Notes under the pieces: generated by a model
The model's input: the letters and a program-made list of their open reading frames with translations, nothing else
Database searches by the model: none
Told to the model about the DNA's origin: nothing
Position numbers and translations under genes: made by a program
Assembly (NCBI GenBank): GCA_030263715.1
Contig: SZPM01000001.1
Location: 1-64,000 of the forward strand
DNA from: ATM1 sp003577165
GTDB taxonomy: Bacteria; Armatimonadota; Fimbriimonadia; Fimbriimonadales; ATM1
Length of the DNA stretch: 64,000 bases
Direction: 5' to 3'
Shown: positions 33,392 to 41,775 of the stretch, in pieces
Layout: every line of letters starts with the position of its first letter
Numbering within the stretch: the stretch's first letter is position 1

Positions 33392-33996
33392 CTCGCATCA
33401 AAATCTGCGGGCTGACCCGCGCCGCCGATGTCGAACTGGCGGTGGACCTTGGAGCGCATGCAATCGGCGTCGTCCTGGACCCCTCAAGCCCCCGGTGCGT
33501 GGCGGATGCCGCCTCGGTCCGATCCCTGCTCGAAGCCGCAGGGGCCTACGTCGTCCGGGTTGCCGTCTTCGGCCGCGCGGCCGATCGGCCGGACCTGGGC
33601 CTCTTCGACCGGGTGCAGGCTTGGGAGTTTAACGACCTGGACCTGCCAGCCGACAGGCGGATCGCCGTCTGCCGAGTGGGTGAGCCGGGTTGGGAGGACA
33701 GGCTTGCGACCTCCGACCCCCTCGCCTGGGTTCTCCTCGACCGGTTCTCCGAGTCGGCCGCGGGAGGCACTGGGGAGGCGATCCCGGCCGGGCTCCTGGA
33801 GACGGCTTTTCGCCTGCGGAATCAGCGAACCGGACTCGCTGGCGGCCTATCGCCCGAGACGGTCGGCGACCTCGTGCGCCGCTTCCGGCCAGCCTTCGTG
33901 GATGTGAGTTCGGGGGTGGAGTCGGGGCCCGGCGTCAAGGATCCCGGGAAACTCCGGTCCTTCTTCGAGGCCGTCCGGGGGGCCTCAGGCGCTTAA
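33388..33996 (+). CDS. trpF: Phosphoribosylanthranilate isomerase
   Basis: A 202-aa TIM-barrel isomerase, the third step of tryptophan synthesis. It begins TRIKICGLTR, with the catalytic cysteine at residue 7, and ends with the phosphate-binding DVSSGVESGPGVKDPGK region. The catalytic Asp is expected near VLLDRF. It overlaps trpC by 4 nt. The stop codon is 8 nt before the conserved hairpin at 34005-34043. It is the last gene of the trpDCF cluster; trpA, trpB, trpE and trpG are not in the window. Confidence 0.95.
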   Translation: MTRIKICGLTRAADVELAVDLGAHAIGVVLDPSSPRCVADAASVRSLLEAAGAYVVRVAVFGRAADRPDLGLFDRVQAWEFNDLDLPADRRIAVCRVGEPGWEDRLATSDPLAWVLLDRFSESAAGGTGEAIPAGLLETAFRLRNQRTGLAGGLSPETVGDLVRRFRPAFVDVSSGVESGPGVKDPGKLRSFFEAVRGASGA

Positions 33997-34004
33997 AGAA
34001 AAAG

Positions 34005-34050
34005 TGCGAGAACGCCGAAAGGAGAGCAAAGCACGTTCTCGCAAGTTTTT
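34005..34050 (+). terminator. trpDCF 3' hairpin with conserved 16-nt loop, copy B
   Basis: A perfect 10-bp inverted repeat (TGCGAGAACG at 34005-34014, CGTTCTCGCA at 34034-34043) encloses a 19-nt loop and is followed by AAG and five T residues (34046-34050), so it can act as an intrinsic terminator. Loop positions 34017-34032 read GAAAGGAGAGCAAAGC, identical to the loop at 725-740. The loop is unusually long for a simple terminator. Confidence 0.65.
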
Positions 34051-34254
34051 GTCTCTGCTGGGAACCGTCGAGTTCGTTCTGCGGCTCTCGCCTGCTCGGA
34101 ACCTCGGTCCCCGAGAGTGCTTACAATTATACTACGGGAGTGCACGGCCCCTTGATTCGGCGTTAATTGAAACACCGGCCGCGCTCGGAGGCCCGATAGC
34201 GTCCCACCCGTTCGAGGGAGGGCGAAAAGGGGGGTCGTTCGGAGGGGCGAGCGG

Positions 34255-34260
34255 TATACT
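34255..34260 (+). promoter_or_regulatory. Promoter of the ABC-TPR operon, in a 304-bp gap
   Basis: TATACT lies 40 nt before the GTG at 34301. The 33997-34300 gap also holds the trp hairpin, a short CTCGG/CCGAG inverted repeat near 34104-34116 and a second A/T-rich patch (AATTATACT near 34127-34136) that could be an alternative -10. I see no small gene or riboswitch-like structure in it. Confidence 0.45.
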
Positions 34261-34300
34261 CTCGCGGCTCCGCTCGGGGGCCGGATAAGGGTGAACCCAC

Positions 34301-35239
34301 GTGGGACTTGCCATAGAAACCAAAGACCTTACTAAGACCTATCGCACGCGGGCAGGCCGCGTCAATGTCGTCGACCACTTGAATCTCGAGGTCGAGGAGG
34401 GCGAGATTTTCGGCTTCCTCGGACCGAACGGCGCGGGGAAAACCACGACGATCAAGATGCTCCTCAACATCATCTACCCGTCCGCCGGGACGGCGAAAGT
34501 GTTGGGCAAGGAGATCACCGATTCTTCCGTGCATCGGGAGTTGAGTTACCTTCCGGAGAAGCCGTACTACTACGAGCACATGACGGGTCTGGAAATCCTC
34601 CACTTCTACGGAAAACTGTTCAACATCAAGGAGCCGGAGAGATCTCGGAAGGCGAAAGAACTCCTCGTCAAAGTGAACCTCGACAAGGATGCTGGGAAGC
34701 AGATTTCGCAATACTCCAAGGGAATGCAGCAGAGAATCGGCCTCGCCCAGAGCCTTCTGAACGAACCGAAACTGCTGTTCCTCGACGAACCCACGGCCGG
34801 CCTCGACCCAATCGCGCACGTCGAGATTCGCGATCTCATCTTGCAGTTCAGAGACGAAGGCAAAACGGTCTTCATTTCGAGCCACGAACTCTCCGATGTC
34901 GAACGAATCTGCGACCGAGTCGCAATCATCAACCACGGCAAGATCGCGGAAATGGGACGGCTCGACAAGTTGCTGGCCGGCGGACGAGTGGAGATCACGG
35001 CAGAGAAGGTCCCGACTGCGGTCGAAGAGAAACTTCGGAGGGACGGCGTCATCGTGTCGCTGCATGGGGACCGTCTCATCATCGACGCCCCGGACTCGCT
35101 TCCCACTGACGGGTTCATTGATGCGATTCGCTCTGCGGGGGGCACGATCCTCAGCATTCTCCCAAGGCGAAAGCGCTTGGAGGACCTGTTCGTTGAGACC
35201 GTGAAAGGCGGAGCGCAGAAGGCGGAGGTGAAGGCATGA
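34301..35239 (+). CDS. ABC transporter ATP-binding protein
   Basis: A 312-aa ATPase of the ABC-2 export class. Walker A GPNGAGKT is at 41-48, the signature SKGMQQR at 139-145 and Walker B LLFLDEP at 158-164, with an H-loop in ISSHELSD. A C-terminal extension (about 225-312) is typical of drug, lipid or gliding-type exporters. GTG start with AGGGTG 7 nt upstream. It overlaps the permease gene by 4 nt. The transported substrate is unknown. Confidence 0.94.
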   Translation: MGLAIETKDLTKTYRTRAGRVNVVDHLNLEVEEGEIFGFLGPNGAGKTTTIKMLLNIIYPSAGTAKVLGKEITDSSVHRELSYLPEKPYYYEHMTGLEILHFYGKLFNIKEPERSRKAKELLVKVNLDKDAGKQISQYSKGMQQRIGLAQSLLNEPKLLFLDEPTAGLDPIAHVEIRDLILQFRDEGKTVFISSHELSDVERICDRVAIINHGKIAEMGRLDKLLAGGRVEITAEKVPTAVEEKLRRDGVIVSLHGDRLIIDAPDSLPTDGFIDAIRSAGGTILSILPRRKRLEDLFVETVKGGAQKAEVKA

Positions 35240-36027
35240 CGCAAATCCTCGCGATCGCAGGCACAACCCTCGGCGAAGCCATTCGCAGAAGGGTCCTGCT
35301 TATCATCCTGATGGTCGGGCTGGCGTTCATCATCATCATGCCCGGCATCAGCGAGTTGTCCGCTCGCAACAGTTACGACGTGCTGAGCAACATGACGCTC
35401 GGCATCATCAAGATCACATCGGCGATCCTCGCAGTTACATTAACGGTATATCTGCTGCCGAACGAGATCGAAAGACGAACGATCTACACGATTCTCTCAA
35501 AGCCGGTCCAAAGGGCGCAGTTCCTGCTGGGCAAGTATCTCGGCAGCGTGTCGGCCCTCGTCGTCATGATCGGTCTGATGACGATCGTCCTGATCGCCGC
35601 ATTCGCGATCCAATTGAAGACGACGGATGCGAAGACGTTGTTGCCTCTGGTTCGGCAGTCGGTGATGCTGGTGTTCCAGATGTCGCTGCTCGCTGCGCTG
35701 GCGCTGTTCTTTTCGACTTTCGCCACTCCGGTCGTCAACTTCTTCCTGACGGGGCTGTTCTTCGTGTTCGGCAACCTCATGAACCCGCTGTTCAACCAGT
35801 TGGGCTCCGGAAAGGCCGGTCCCGTGGTGGGCACCCTCATGAAGGCCGCGCACTACGTCATTCCGAACTTCGGCAACCTGGACGTGCAAGGGGGAGCCAC
35901 AGCCGGGGAAGCGCAGATACGCGGCAGCGAACTCGTCTATATGTTCAACGGAGCGATCTACGCGATCGTCTACATCGGCATATTGATGATCCTCTCCATC
36001 TTCCTGTTCGAAAAGCGAGAAGTGTGA
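35236..36027 (+). CDS. ABC-2 type permease
   Basis: A 263-aa membrane protein with about six helices (around residues 19-38, 53-75, 100-128, 145-180, 205-225 and 235-255). The motif NEIERRTIYTILSKPVQRAQFLLGK is characteristic of the ABC-2 permease coupling region. It is the partner of the ATPase upstream (4-nt overlap) and precedes the TPR protein by 1 nt, so all three probably form one machine. Confidence 0.92.
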   Translation: MTQILAIAGTTLGEAIRRRVLLIILMVGLAFIIIMPGISELSARNSYDVLSNMTLGIIKITSAILAVTLTVYLLPNEIERRTIYTILSKPVQRAQFLLGKYLGSVSALVVMIGLMTIVLIAAFAIQLKTTDAKTLLPLVRQSVMLVFQMSLLAALALFFSTFATPVVNFFLTGLFFVFGNLMNPLFNQLGSGKAGPVVGTLMKAAHYVIPNFGNLDVQGGATAGEAQIRGSELVYMFNGAIYAIVYIGILMILSIFLFEKREV

Positions 36028-36028
36028 G

Positions 36029-37360
36029 ATGAAGAAGCCCCGTACACTCCTGCTTGGGATTCTCACGGCTCTGCTCGTCGCTCAGGGCGTGCTGTCGCAG
36101 AGATTCATCTTTCCGCAGTGGAAGAGAGATTACAGTACGGGGAACCTCGGGATTGCCGAGGGACTGACGCCCGATCAACTGCTCGCGTCGTTGAGCGGAC
36201 TCCGCACTCTCGTTGCAGGCATTCTCTGGGTGAAGACCGACGAGTACTTCCACAATGGGCAGTTCGATGCAGTCGTCCCGCTGGTGCGACTCGTCACTTG
36301 GCTCGACCCGCGGCAAGAGGAGGTTTATGCGACCGGCGCCTGGCACATTGCGTACAACTTCACCGATGAGCAGAATCGCTCGGATCGCCGCTACATCCCC
36401 CTGGCGCTGAGGCTTCTTCAGGAAGGCGTCCAGTACAACCAGAACCACTACCGCCTGTTCCACGAGACGGGCTGGCTTTACTACCATAAGATTGACGACG
36501 ACTACGACAAAGCCGTCAAGTGGTTCGAACAGTCAGTTTCGAAGCCGGGCGTTCTGAAGTACCTCCGAAGCATCTTGGCGAGCGCTTACCAAAGAGACGG
36601 GCGTATCGAAGACGCGCTCGTTTGGTACGCGAAACTCGAAAAAGACGCTGCCGACGAGTTCGCTGTCACGAAGGATCCGACGACCCGGATCCTGAAGGAC
36701 ACGCAGGAGAAGAACCTCAACAACCACCTAATCCGAATGACCTCGCGGGGCTATTTCGGGAAGAAGGCGGGCGTTTATGACAAGTACCCGTACGACACCC
36801 ACAACCCGGTCAATTTGAACTTCACCTTCAAAGTCGAAGTCGTCGACAAGAAGGTGATCCGCGTGACCGGAACTTGGGGCATTCCGACTACGGGCGCGAG
36901 AGTGCGGTGCGTATTGCGCGATGCCGATTACAACCTGAAGTGGGAGCCCGCTCCTGGACTCGACTTCGACATTGACAGGAATCGCACGTTCATGTTGGAC
37001 CCGCTTTACACGCAGAACGGACGGTTTGACCGTAGAATCGACATGAGCCGGAACCCGACGATGTACGGCTTCAAGTCGGATGAGTACGTTCTGGAATTCT
37101 ATTTCTCTCCTCGCTCCGCTCCGCCGCACATCCAGGACAAGATCGGCTGGAACGGCGAAGGGATGACGGACCGGCAATTCATAGACGACAAGGTTCGCCC
37201 CGGCCAGAGAGTGCTCTTCACGAGTGTAAAACTCACGAGAGACCAGATCCTGCGTCGCGGCGAGTACAGGGACGGCTACGTTTACAGGTCACCCGGTTAC
37301 AAAGAAGTGACGACGCTTGAAGAGAGCGACGTCATCTTCCGGGGATCGATGCGAAATTGA
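36029..37360 (+). CDS. Exported TPR protein linked to ABC exporter
   Basis: A 443-aa protein with an N-terminal membrane anchor or signal (residues 6-24). Residues 55-220 contain helical repeats with TPR features (YATGAWHIAYNF, GWLYYHKIDDDYDKAVKWFEQS, RDGRIEDALVWYAKLE). Residues 260-443 look beta-rich and may form a separate domain (FKVEVVDKKVIRVTGTW). I do not recognise the C-terminal family. Its close coupling to the ABC pair suggests a periplasmic partner of that exporter. Confidence 0.8.
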   Translation: MKKPRTLLLGILTALLVAQGVLSQRFIFPQWKRDYSTGNLGIAEGLTPDQLLASLSGLRTLVAGILWVKTDEYFHNGQFDAVVPLVRLVTWLDPRQEEVYATGAWHIAYNFTDEQNRSDRRYIPLALRLLQEGVQYNQNHYRLFHETGWLYYHKIDDDYDKAVKWFEQSVSKPGVLKYLRSILASAYQRDGRIEDALVWYAKLEKDAADEFAVTKDPTTRILKDTQEKNLNNHLIRMTSRGYFGKKAGVYDKYPYDTHNPVNLNFTFKVEVVDKKVIRVTGTWGIPTTGARVRCVLRDADYNLKWEPAPGLDFDIDRNRTFMLDPLYTQNGRFDRRIDMSRNPTMYGFKSDEYVLEFYFSPRSAPPHIQDKIGWNGEGMTDRQFIDDKVRPGQRVLFTSVKLTRDQILRRGEYRDGYVYRSPGYKEVTTLEESDVIFRGSMRN

Positions 37361-37396
37361 CGGCAATGCCGAGGGGCAACTCCACCGGCGGGGTGC

Positions 37397-37402
37397 TATC
37401 AT
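37397..37402 (+). promoter_or_regulatory. -10 box of the SRP RNA gene
   Basis: TATCAT lies 6 nt before the predicted 5' end of the SRP RNA (G37409). No clear -35 hexamer is seen upstream. Confidence 0.45.
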
Positions 37403-37408
37403 TAGGCA

Positions 37409-37510
<102 letters not shown>

Positions 37511-37523
37511 TTGGAGTTGTCCC

Positions 37524-39113
37524 TTGCCGCATTTAGCGCTCTACAGGAAATACCGCAGCCAGACGTTTGGCGACCTCGTGGGTCAAACGCAGGTGGTGAA
37601 GACCCTGAGCGCCGCGCTGGCCGGCGGCCGTATCTCCCACGCCTACCTCTTCGTCGGCCCCAGGGGGACCGGCAAGACGAGTTCGGCGCGAATTCTCGCC
37701 AAAGCCCTCAACTGCGTGAACGGACCAACCGCCGAGCCTTGCAACGAGTGCCACATCTGCACCTCGATCACTTCGGGCCTGTGTCCGGACGTGCTTGAAA
37801 TGGACGCGGCCAGCGAGGCCGGCGTCGACGAGGTGCGCGGGCACATCATCAACACCGCCGCCTATTCGCCGATGTCCGCTCGCTTCAAGGTGTTCATCAT
37901 CGACGAAGTCCACGACCTCTCTTCGAAAGCGTTCGACGCTTTGCTCAAGACGATTGAAGAGCCGCCTGCCCATGTCGTTTTCATCTTAGCAACGACCGAG
38001 TTCACCAAAGTTCCGGTCACCATCCGCAGCAGGTGCCAGAAGTATGAGTTCCACCGAGGATCGGTCAAAGACATTCTCCATCGCTTGGAGCATGTCGTTG
38101 CCGCCGAAAACATAGAGATCGATCGTCCGGCCCTCCTCGCCATCGCGCGAATGGCGGACGGCGGATATCGCGACGCTCTGACTCTCCTGGAGCAGGCGGC
38201 GGTCCTTTCGGAAGGACGGATCACCCTTCAGGGGCTACAAACCCAGTTGGGCATCATGGAAGAGGAGAGAGTTGACAGTCTGTTGGAGGCCGCGCTCTCG
38301 GGAAACGCGGGTGAACTGCTGATGCTCGCCGACGAAGCCGTCCAATCGGGCAAAGAGCCACGGCAAATACTCGAGGGTCTGCTCCGGCGGCTGAGCGAAC
38401 TGACGTACGCCCTGTATGGGACGGATCTCCTCGAAGGCTTGGATCCCGAGCGAAAGGCGGCGAATCACGCTCTCGCGGCTCGCATTGGGGCACAGAATCT
38501 GCTCCGCTTCCGGTCCGTCGTCGCGGATGCGTTCCGCGAAGTCCGCGACGTGGGTCTGCCCAGGCTTTGGCTTGAGGTTGTGCTGCTTCGGCTTCTCCCC
38601 ACTGAACCGGCGCCGCAGGCGACGGCCCCTGAGCCGGCGCGGGAGAGGGCCACAACGCCCCCCCCTCGACAGCAAGCGAAGCCCGCGCAGCGTGAGGCGA
38701 CACAGCCGCCCCAGACTGCCGAAAAGAAGGTCTCAGTGAGCAGTTCTGTGCCACCTTCCGACCTGGCGACTCGATGGGAAGGCGTCGTTCGAGGGCTGGT
38801 GGACCGGTTCCCGTCTGCCGGAAAGACACTAAGCGGAACTCGGCTCGTGGACGTCGAAGGCAAGACCGCGATTGTCGAGATCGGCAACGAGTTTCAATAT
38901 AACAAGGTCGTCAAGGGTCAAAAAGCCGCAGAGATGCAAGAAACCATACGCCTCGCGTTTGTGGAGGCGGTCGGCGACGAGGCATGGACGATCCGCTACG
39001 TGCTCGGGCGAACGGAGAGGGAAGATCCGGGGCCCGTCGCGGTAGAATTGCCTCAGCAAGGCGAAGTCCTCGCAAAATCCGTCGAAGAAATCTTCGAAGT
39101 CACACCGGAGTAG
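37524..39113 (+). CDS. dnaX: DNA polymerase III subunit gamma/tau
   Basis: A 529-aa clamp-loader ATPase. Walker A is GPRGTGKT (45-52), a zinc module uses Cys64, Cys73, Cys76 and Cys79, Walker B is IIDEVHDLS, and the sensor region includes TIRSRCQKYEF. Residues 360-405 form a Pro/Ala-rich linker to a C-terminal domain that in other species binds DnaE/DnaB. TTG start with GGAG 7 nt upstream; that site is complementary to a segment before the SRP RNA. ybaB and recR follow closely. Confidence 0.96.
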   Translation: MPHLALYRKYRSQTFGDLVGQTQVVKTLSAALAGGRISHAYLFVGPRGTGKTSSARILAKALNCVNGPTAEPCNECHICTSITSGLCPDVLEMDAASEAGVDEVRGHIINTAAYSPMSARFKVFIIDEVHDLSSKAFDALLKTIEEPPAHVVFILATTEFTKVPVTIRSRCQKYEFHRGSVKDILHRLEHVVAAENIEIDRPALLAIARMADGGYRDALTLLEQAAVLSEGRITLQGLQTQLGIMEEERVDSLLEAALSGNAGELLMLADEAVQSGKEPRQILEGLLRRLSELTYALYGTDLLEGLDPERKAANHALAARIGAQNLLRFRSVVADAFREVRDVGLPRLWLEVVLLRLLPTEPAPQATAPEPARERATTPPPRQQAKPAQREATQPPQTAEKKVSVSSSVPPSDLATRWEGVVRGLVDRFPSAGKTLSGTRLVDVEGKTAIVEIGNEFQYNKVVKGQKAAEMQETIRLAFVEAVGDEAWTIRYVLGRTEREDPGPVAVELPQQGEVLAKSVEEIFEVTPE

Positions 39114-39119
39114 TTCGCA

Positions 39120-39458
39120 ATGAAACTTCCAAAGGGAATGGGAAACCTCGGCAACTTGGGCGCGCTCATGAAGCAAGCGCAAGATGCCCTCGACAGAGCT
39201 AAGAGTGTCGAGCAGGAACTCAAGTTAATTGAAGTGGACTCAGAGTCCGCAGGCGTGCGGGCAAAGTTCAACGGCGCCGGTGAACTCCTATCCGTCAGCA
39301 TCGACAAAGAAGCCGTCGATCCCAACGACCTCGAGTCTCTCGAAGACGCGGTCACGCTCGCAATACGTGGCGGGCTGCAACAGGCGCAGAAGGTCCGAGA
39401 GGAGAAGATGAAGGAGATCACAGGGAACATCCCACTCCCTCCAGGCATGAGCCTTTAG
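39120..39458 (+). CDS. YbaB/EbfC nucleoid-associated protein
   Basis: A 112-aa protein with the usual YbaB layout. It has a Gly-rich N-terminus (MGNLGNLGALMKQAQ), a helix with AQDALDRAKSVEQEL, a beta-sheet (VRAKFNGAGELLSVSIDKEAVD) and a helical C-terminus with the TGNIPLPPGMSL tail. It binds DNA as a tweezer-like dimer. It lies between dnaX (6-bp gap) and recR (3-bp gap), the standard order. Confidence 0.95.
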   Translation: MKLPKGMGNLGNLGALMKQAQDALDRAKSVEQELKLIEVDSESAGVRAKFNGAGELLSVSIDKEAVDPNDLESLEDAVTLAIRGGLQQAQKVREEKMKEITGNIPLPPGMSL

Positions 39459-39461
39459 GCC

Positions 39462-40058
39462 ATGTTGTTTGCTCGCCCGCTCGCGAACCTCATCGCACAG
39501 TTAGAACGCCTCCCCGGTGTGGGGCCAAAGTCGGCCCAGCGCCTCGCGTTTTGGATACTCCGCCAGCCGGAAGACGACGTGCTTCGGCTTGCCGCATCTC
39601 TTACCGACGCACGCTCCAAGATCGGATTCTGCAAACGCTGCCAGGGGTTTAGCGAAGCCGAATACTGTGAAATCTGCTCCGACGCTCGCAGGGAACCCAG
39701 CATGATTTGCGTCGTCGCCGAGCCAAAGGACGTTGCTTCAGTCGAGAGGCTGAATGAATTTCGCGGAACGTATCACGTACTGCACGGCGTCCTGTCCCCT
39801 CTCGACGGCATCGGCCCGGATCAACTCAAACTGCGAGAACTCACGCATAGGATTGCGGGGGGGGCTGTGACTGAAATCATCGTCGCGACGAATCCAACGG
39901 TCGAAGGCGACACCACCGCACTTTACATCGCGCAACTCCTCAAGCCCCTCGGAGTGCGCGTGACCCGGCTCGCCCACGGCATGCCGGTCGGCGGAGACTT
40001 AGACTTCGCCGATCAGGCCACGCTCCTCAGCGCGTTCGAGTATCGGCGCGAACTCTAA
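39462..40058 (+). CDS. recR: Recombination mediator RecR
   Basis: A 198-aa protein of normal length. An N-terminal helix-hairpin-helix (LPGVGPKSAQRLAF), a four-cysteine zinc finger (Cys57, Cys60, Cys69, Cys72) and a Toprim domain (VVAEPKDVASVE and later ATNPTVEGDTTALY) are present. It works with RecO, which is encoded at 48133 in this window, to load RecA on gapped DNA. The 3' end overlaps the convergent phosphatase gene by 4 nt. Confidence 0.97.
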   Translation: MLFARPLANLIAQLERLPGVGPKSAQRLAFWILRQPEDDVLRLAASLTDARSKIGFCKRCQGFSEAEYCEICSDARREPSMICVVAEPKDVASVERLNEFRGTYHVLHGVLSPLDGIGPDQLKLRELTHRIAGGAVTEIIVATNPTVEGDTTALYIAQLLKPLGVRVTRLAHGMPVGGDLDFADQATLLSAFEYRREL

Positions 40059-41668
40059 TTTCTTTTGAGGCCGACCGCTCGCCCAACGCATCCGTTGGGA
40101 GCGGTGATCCCGAGCGCAGCGCAAACTGTCGGCGCGATGTCCTCAGGTCCGGCAGGGATGACGTGCACCCCAGGCTCGATCATCGGCCCGAGCAATAACA
40201 ACGGCACGTTTGCGTCGTAACTCCACGGAGATCCGTGACCTGTGCCGGCGCTTCCGAAGATGTAGCCCGGCCTGAGGAAATACACGACGTGGCCGTATCG
40301 ATCTTTGTTGTAACTCTTAGCCAGGACGCGAGCAAGTGTTCCTCCGACGTCCCCCTCCTGAATCTGCCGGGCGGTGTATGCGCTGTGCACGAACGGAAGC
40401 GAGACGAGCGCATCGCGAATCGTCTGGGCCGCATCATCTAAAGCCACACCGGCCGTACGGCAAGCCGCCTCGTCGAGGGTGATCATCATGTCGCCGAAGT
40501 CTCGAACGAGCGTGACCTCTCCGAATCCTGCCTTCAGCGCCGTGTCCACCGGCGTCCTAAGGTCTGCGAGTTGCAGGCGTCCCCCTCGGACTTGGTCCTT
40601 CATCCAGTCCTCCGCCATCGGCATGACTCCGTGATCTGCCGTCACAACGATGAGCGAGTCCTGCAGGCCGCGCGGCAGCGCCCGCTGAATCGCTTGAAAC
40701 AACTTCGCCAGGCTTCTGTCCGTGGCAACGCTGATCTCCAGCACTTCCGGAGAGTTCGGCCCAAACCAGTGGCCGACGTAGTCGTTCGTGCTCAGATTAA
40801 TCGTCAGGATGTCAGGAACTTCGTCCTTGCCGAGACCCTCGCTTACAAGGGCTTGAATTGCAGTGTCTATCACGAAGTCGTTGGCCCACGGCGTTCGAGT
40901 CCAATCATCGTAAAAGGAATCGTCCTGCCTCGGAGTGTGAGGGAAGGTCTTTCCGAATGCGGCCGGTGCGCTTGGATTTTCTGCGGGCCGCGTGCGCCGA
41001 TGCGCCGAAGCGGGAAGCGCGGCAGTCCAAGACTTGCCCTTGAACGTGTCGGGAATCCGTCTGCCATTCACCTCCACTGCCCACGCAGGCAACTTCCCGT
41101 CGGGAGCATAGTAGTCACTCGTCGTCCATGAGCCCGATCTTCTGTCGTACCAAACCACTTGGTCCGCCTTGTGCCCAGCCATCAGAATCGATGCGCGGTC
41201 CTTGAGCGCAACGGAGACGGTCTTAGAGGCCCCCCCCGTAGCCTGCTCAAGTTCATCTCCCATCGTCGTCGTCCAAAGGTTCTTCGCGGACATGCTCGCT
41301 TGACCTGTCGTCACGTCCTTGCTTCCTGGATCGGAGACGCAATATACAATCTTGCCCGACTCTCGGTCGAACCACTCATTTCCGACGATCCCATTGAGAG
41401 AAGGACACGATCCGGTTCCTATGACCGCGTGTCCTGGACCTGTTTCGGTGGGAACGTGAGTGAACGCAGAGTTGATGAAGTCGGCTCCGCCCTCCGTCAG
41501 GAAGCGGAAGCCCCCAGGATTTCGAGCGTCACCCGGCGGCAAGTAGAGGTCCTCGAATCGCCTCAAGTAGTCGGATCGAAACTGGTCAATGCTGATGACG
41601 ACAACCAGGTTGGGGCGATCCGCAGGCGCAGCCACTGCCGCTAAAACACTAATGAGAGGGGCTAACAT
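40055..41668 (-). CDS. Secreted PafA-like alkaline phosphatase
   Basis: A 537-aa exported enzyme with a signal peptide (MLAPLISVLAAVAAPA). The alkaline-phosphatase/nucleotide-pyrophosphatase fold has metal sites at VVVISIDQFRSDY and VTADHGVMPM, and the nucleophile Thr is in HVPTETGPGHAV. The family removes phosphate from a broad range of monoesters outside the cytoplasm. The start at 41668 is chosen because it fits the signal peptide; the in-frame TTG/GTG starts to 41722 add a charged region. A TAGGTT-like box lies 8-9 nt upstream. Confidence 0.9.
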   Translation of the reverse strand: MLAPLISVLAAVAAPADRPNLVVVISIDQFRSDYLRRFEDLYLPPGDARNPGGFRFLTEGGADFINSAFTHVPTETGPGHAVIGTGSCPSLNGIVGNEWFDRESGKIVYCVSDPGSKDVTTGQASMSAKNLWTTTMGDELEQATGGASKTVSVALKDRASILMAGHKADQVVWYDRRSGSWTTSDYYAPDGKLPAWAVEVNGRRIPDTFKGKSWTAALPASAHRRTRPAENPSAPAAFGKTFPHTPRQDDSFYDDWTRTPWANDFVIDTAIQALVSEGLGKDEVPDILTINLSTNDYVGHWFGPNSPEVLEISVATDRSLAKLFQAIQRALPRGLQDSLIVVTADHGVMPMAEDWMKDQVRGGRLQLADLRTPVDTALKAGFGEVTLVRDFGDMMITLDEAACRTAGVALDDAAQTIRDALVSLPFVHSAYTARQIQEGDVGGTLARVLAKSYNKDRYGHVVYFLRPGYIFGSAGTGHGSPWSYDANVPLLLLGPMIEPGVHVIPAGPEDIAPTVCAALGITAPNGCVGRAVGLKRN

Positions 41669-41761
41669 CCCCAGTAACCTACCCGACCCGCCGCCTGCGC
41701 GGGAGAACTCGCACCCGCCCAAGAGGTGACCTTAATCATGGTTGGGTCTCCTCTGCGAACC

Positions 41762-41767
41762 CATACT
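41762..41767 (+). promoter_or_regulatory. Predicted -10 box of the formate-THF ligase gene
   Basis: CATACT ends 8 nt before the ATG at 41776, with no Shine-Dalgarno sequence between, so the mRNA is probably leaderless. Confidence 0.45.
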
Positions 41768-41775
41768 CAGGTCAG

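Noticed and set aside
34163..35266. Long open frame on the minus strand (367 codons) opposite the ABC ATPase
   Set aside because: It is a mirror of a clear ABC ATPase with all motifs. Long antisense frames are expected at this GC content, and its translation shows no family.
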